This document shows positions 62,671 through 64,000 of a DNA stretch of 64,000 nt, piece after piece. Both the position numbers and the translations under genes were made by a program. Location: the NCBI GenBank assembly GCA_964599635.1, contig CAZRGM010000006.1, forward strand, positions 1-64,000. Reading direction: 5' to 3'. Source of the DNA: WJMT01 sp964599635. Lineage in GTDB: Bacteria > Acidobacteriota > Aminicenantia > Aminicenantales > Aminicenantaceae. The notes under the pieces are model-generated. The model searched no databases and was not told where the DNA came from. It saw nothing but the letters and a program-made list of their open reading frames with translations. Position 1 is the first letter of the stretch; each line of letters opens with the position of its first letter.

Positions 62671-63103
62671 AATCGCTCCTAGGAAAGTTTTATTCTAACT
62701 TCACCCAATTCATCTGACCACTTCATAAAAAATGGCGATGTATTCATTATTGTCTCATTTTTAGCGATCTGTATGATTTTTTCAAGAAAAATGACTGGAG
62801 CATTTTTTATTTGAATCGCCATTCTTCGCACTTTTTTTTCCGGCTGCTGCACAACTCCCCCTGTCAATCAAAAACAGTAAATGGTTAATGGAAAATGGTG
62901 AATGATTTTTTCAATTGACAATTTACCATTCACAATTCACGATATTTTCTTCAATGCCGCTTTCCCCTTCCCATATTTTTTATCTCTAAATCTCTCATGC
63001 AAATAATTAGATTGACCCTAGGGATTCTCACTTGAATTGCATAAATGATTTAGAGTATTATGGATATTCATGTTAGAGACTTTATGTTTTTTAAAAGACT
63101 AAA
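62671..63103. repeat. Mosaic intergenic repeat, copy 11, and gap before the sensor gene
   Basis: 62712-62962 carries an R-end module in forward sense (CTGACCACTTCATAAAAAATGGCGAT, then TTTTTAGCGAT and AATCGCCATTC). It then has a TGCACAACTCCCCCTGTC block and the AATGGTTAATGG/ACCATTCACAATTCACGA hairpin module (62875-62945), nearly identical to 58465-58540. 62963-63103 is AT-rich without a recognisable feature. Confidence 0.72.
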
Positions 63104-64000
63104 GTGAAATTGCTCCAGAATTCGACGGTCCGGAAAAAAATTATCGGTATCGTTCTTCTCATATCATTTATCAGCATCAGTTTGACTCTGTTACTGATCG
63201 TATTCTACAAATCCAGAACAGATAGGCTTCAATTTGCGGACGAAGTTAAACAATATGCAGAGCTGGTGGGAGAACAGTGCAGGGAAGCATTATCAGATAG
63301 AGATCGAGAAAGCCTAGAGAAGGGCTTATCTGTGTTTCAATCTGTTCCCAATATTACAGATAGCGTTATCCTTGGCCCTGATAATAAAAAATTAGCTTCC
63401 TACAGTCATTCAGGGGAAGCATTGATTCCCTCTAATTTAGAGCAGATCAATAAGTTTGAGTTTAGGGATAATTATCTTCACGTTATTTTGCCGATTACGG
63501 ATGAGAAACAAATCTATGGAAAAATTTTTGTCAGAGCTTCTGTTGCTGAACTGAAAAGTAAGTTTAAGTTTTTCATCATAACCACGCTGTTTTTATGGGG
63601 ATTGATGCTGTTATTTGTCTATTTTCTGGCTCGGAATTTTCAGGGTATTATAAGCAAACCTTTGTCAAATTTGATAACAGCCACCAAAAATATATCAGGA
63701 TCTGGAGAAGCAGGTGTTCGGATAAAAAAAAAGAAAAAGAATGAATTTTTGATATTGCGCGATCGGCTGAGGTATTTATTAAATCTTGAAAATCTGCACG
63801 AGATGAGAACGGATGAGATTGATAAAGCGAAAAAAGAAGTCAAAGAGTTAGACAGAATTGGGAAAGAATACAAAGAGAGGTTTGAAAATTTAGCTTGCGG
63901 TATTTTTATATTCGAAGCCGTTGATGAAGGAGAAAACTTTATCATTAAGGATTTGAATATCACAGGTGAAAAACTAGAAAGAATTCACCGTTCTGATTTG
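63104..64000 (+). CDS. Membrane sensor protein, probably histidine kinase (partial)
   Basis: An open frame running past the window end (299 codons visible). Two membrane helices (about 13-35 and 157-178) frame an extracytoplasmic sensing domain of about 120 residues. A HAMP-like linker (PLSNLITATKNISGSGEAGV), a charged coiled coil (about 225-268) and the start of a PAS-type domain (RFENLACGIFIFEAVDEGEN) follow. Kinase or cyclase output lies outside. Start is a GTG at 63104, the first candidate after an in-frame stop, with no ribosome site; a TTG two codons later is possible. Confidence 0.75.
   Translation, partial: MKLLQNSTVRKKIIGIVLLISFISISLTLLLIVFYKSRTDRLQFADEVKQYAELVGEQCREALSDRDRESLEKGLSVFQSVPNITDSVILGPDNKKLASYSHSGEALIPSNLEQINKFEFRDNYLHVILPITDEKQIYGKIFVRASVAELKSKFKFFIITTLFLWGLMLLFVYFLARNFQGIISKPLSNLITATKNISGSGEAGVRIKKKKKNEFLILRDRLRYLLNLENLHEMRTDEIDKAKKEVKELDRIGKEYKERFENLACGIFIFEAVDEGENFIIKDLNITGEKLERIHRSDL

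Noticed and set aside
1..64000. CRISPR arrays
   Set aside because: The dispersed repeats are not evenly spaced, do not form tandem repeat-spacer runs and have no cas genes nearby.
1..64000. tRNA or rRNA genes
   Set aside because: In the gaps I found no cloverleaf with GGTTCGAxxCC-type T-arm and matching acceptor stem, and no rRNA-like sequence. A tRNA search program would be decisive.

Overview
This 64 kb window is an AT-rich bacterial chromosome segment with about 53 protein genes and no rRNA, tRNA, CRISPR array, prophage or insertion-sequence transposase that I could recognise. Outer-membrane proteins (a TonB-dependent receptor, a DUF5916 barrel, a small beta-barrel), lipoproteins and a heptosyltransferase-like enzyme point to a Gram-negative cell. 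A V/A-type ATPase fragment, many Fe-S and radical-SAM proteins, an FmdE-family protein and an Orange-protein-like NifX/MinD cluster point to an anaerobe. The mix of M16 peptidase pairs, DUF5916, VCBS/ASPIC protein, sulfatase-fold enzymes and peptide/amino-acid uptake would fit an Aminicenantes/Acidobacteriota-like lineage, but that placement is only inference.

Layout. 0-5.8 kb: uvrA, a DUF3311 plus sodium:solute symporter pair, and a MenA-like prenyltransferase. 6-8.4 kb: an ArsR-type regulator with its own promoter, followed by an FmdE-family protein, a TauE/SafE permease and a small unknown ORF. 8.6-9.8 kb: an M20 amidohydrolase. 9.8-16 kb: a vitamin B12 uptake region, with a cobalamin riboswitch in front of a BtuB-like receptor, a YhcC-type radical SAM gene and a BtuFDC-like ABC transporter. 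16.4-22.4 kb: an M16 peptidase pair (one active, one without the zinc motif), a branched-chain aminotransferase, a methyltransferase and a BrnQ carrier. 22.5-30.6 kb: a long same-strand cluster headed by a Fur regulator that sits behind a consensus sigma-70 promoter and a near-perfect Fur box. It holds a DUF5320 protein, a double NifX protein, an Mrp/NBP35 ATPase, a CGGC protein, a 57-residue zinc-ribbon protein, a metallo-hydrolase, two MinD-ferredoxin ATPases, a DUF4405 membrane protein and a radical SAM enzyme.

30.8-36 kb: the four preQ1-precursor genes (queF on one strand; queC-queD-queE on the other) with a decaprenyl-phosphate phosphoribosyltransferase-like gene and a membrane sulfatase-fold enzyme between them. 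36.3-39.8 kb: an unknown protein and V-ATPase subunits H and I without the rest of the enzyme. 40-46 kb: DUF72, a lipoprotein, DUF1015 and DUF5916 genes. 46.2-49.8 kb: two trehalose genes (OtsA-OtsB fusion and a TreT-like enzyme). 50-55 kb: rpoD, a family 9 glycosyltransferase and a sulfatase-fold lipoprotein. 55-58.3 kb: three secreted or outer-membrane proteins. 58.7-62.7 kb: a GDP-mannose 3,5-epimerase-like gene, a FucP-like sugar permease and a YfcC-type carrier. From 63.1 kb a membrane sensor kinase-like gene runs off the window.

The most striking unexplained structure is a family of mosaic intergenic repeats. At least ten gaps carry pieces of it, with ends of the type CCTGAA-TATTCA and inner modules that appear in different orders and orientations.
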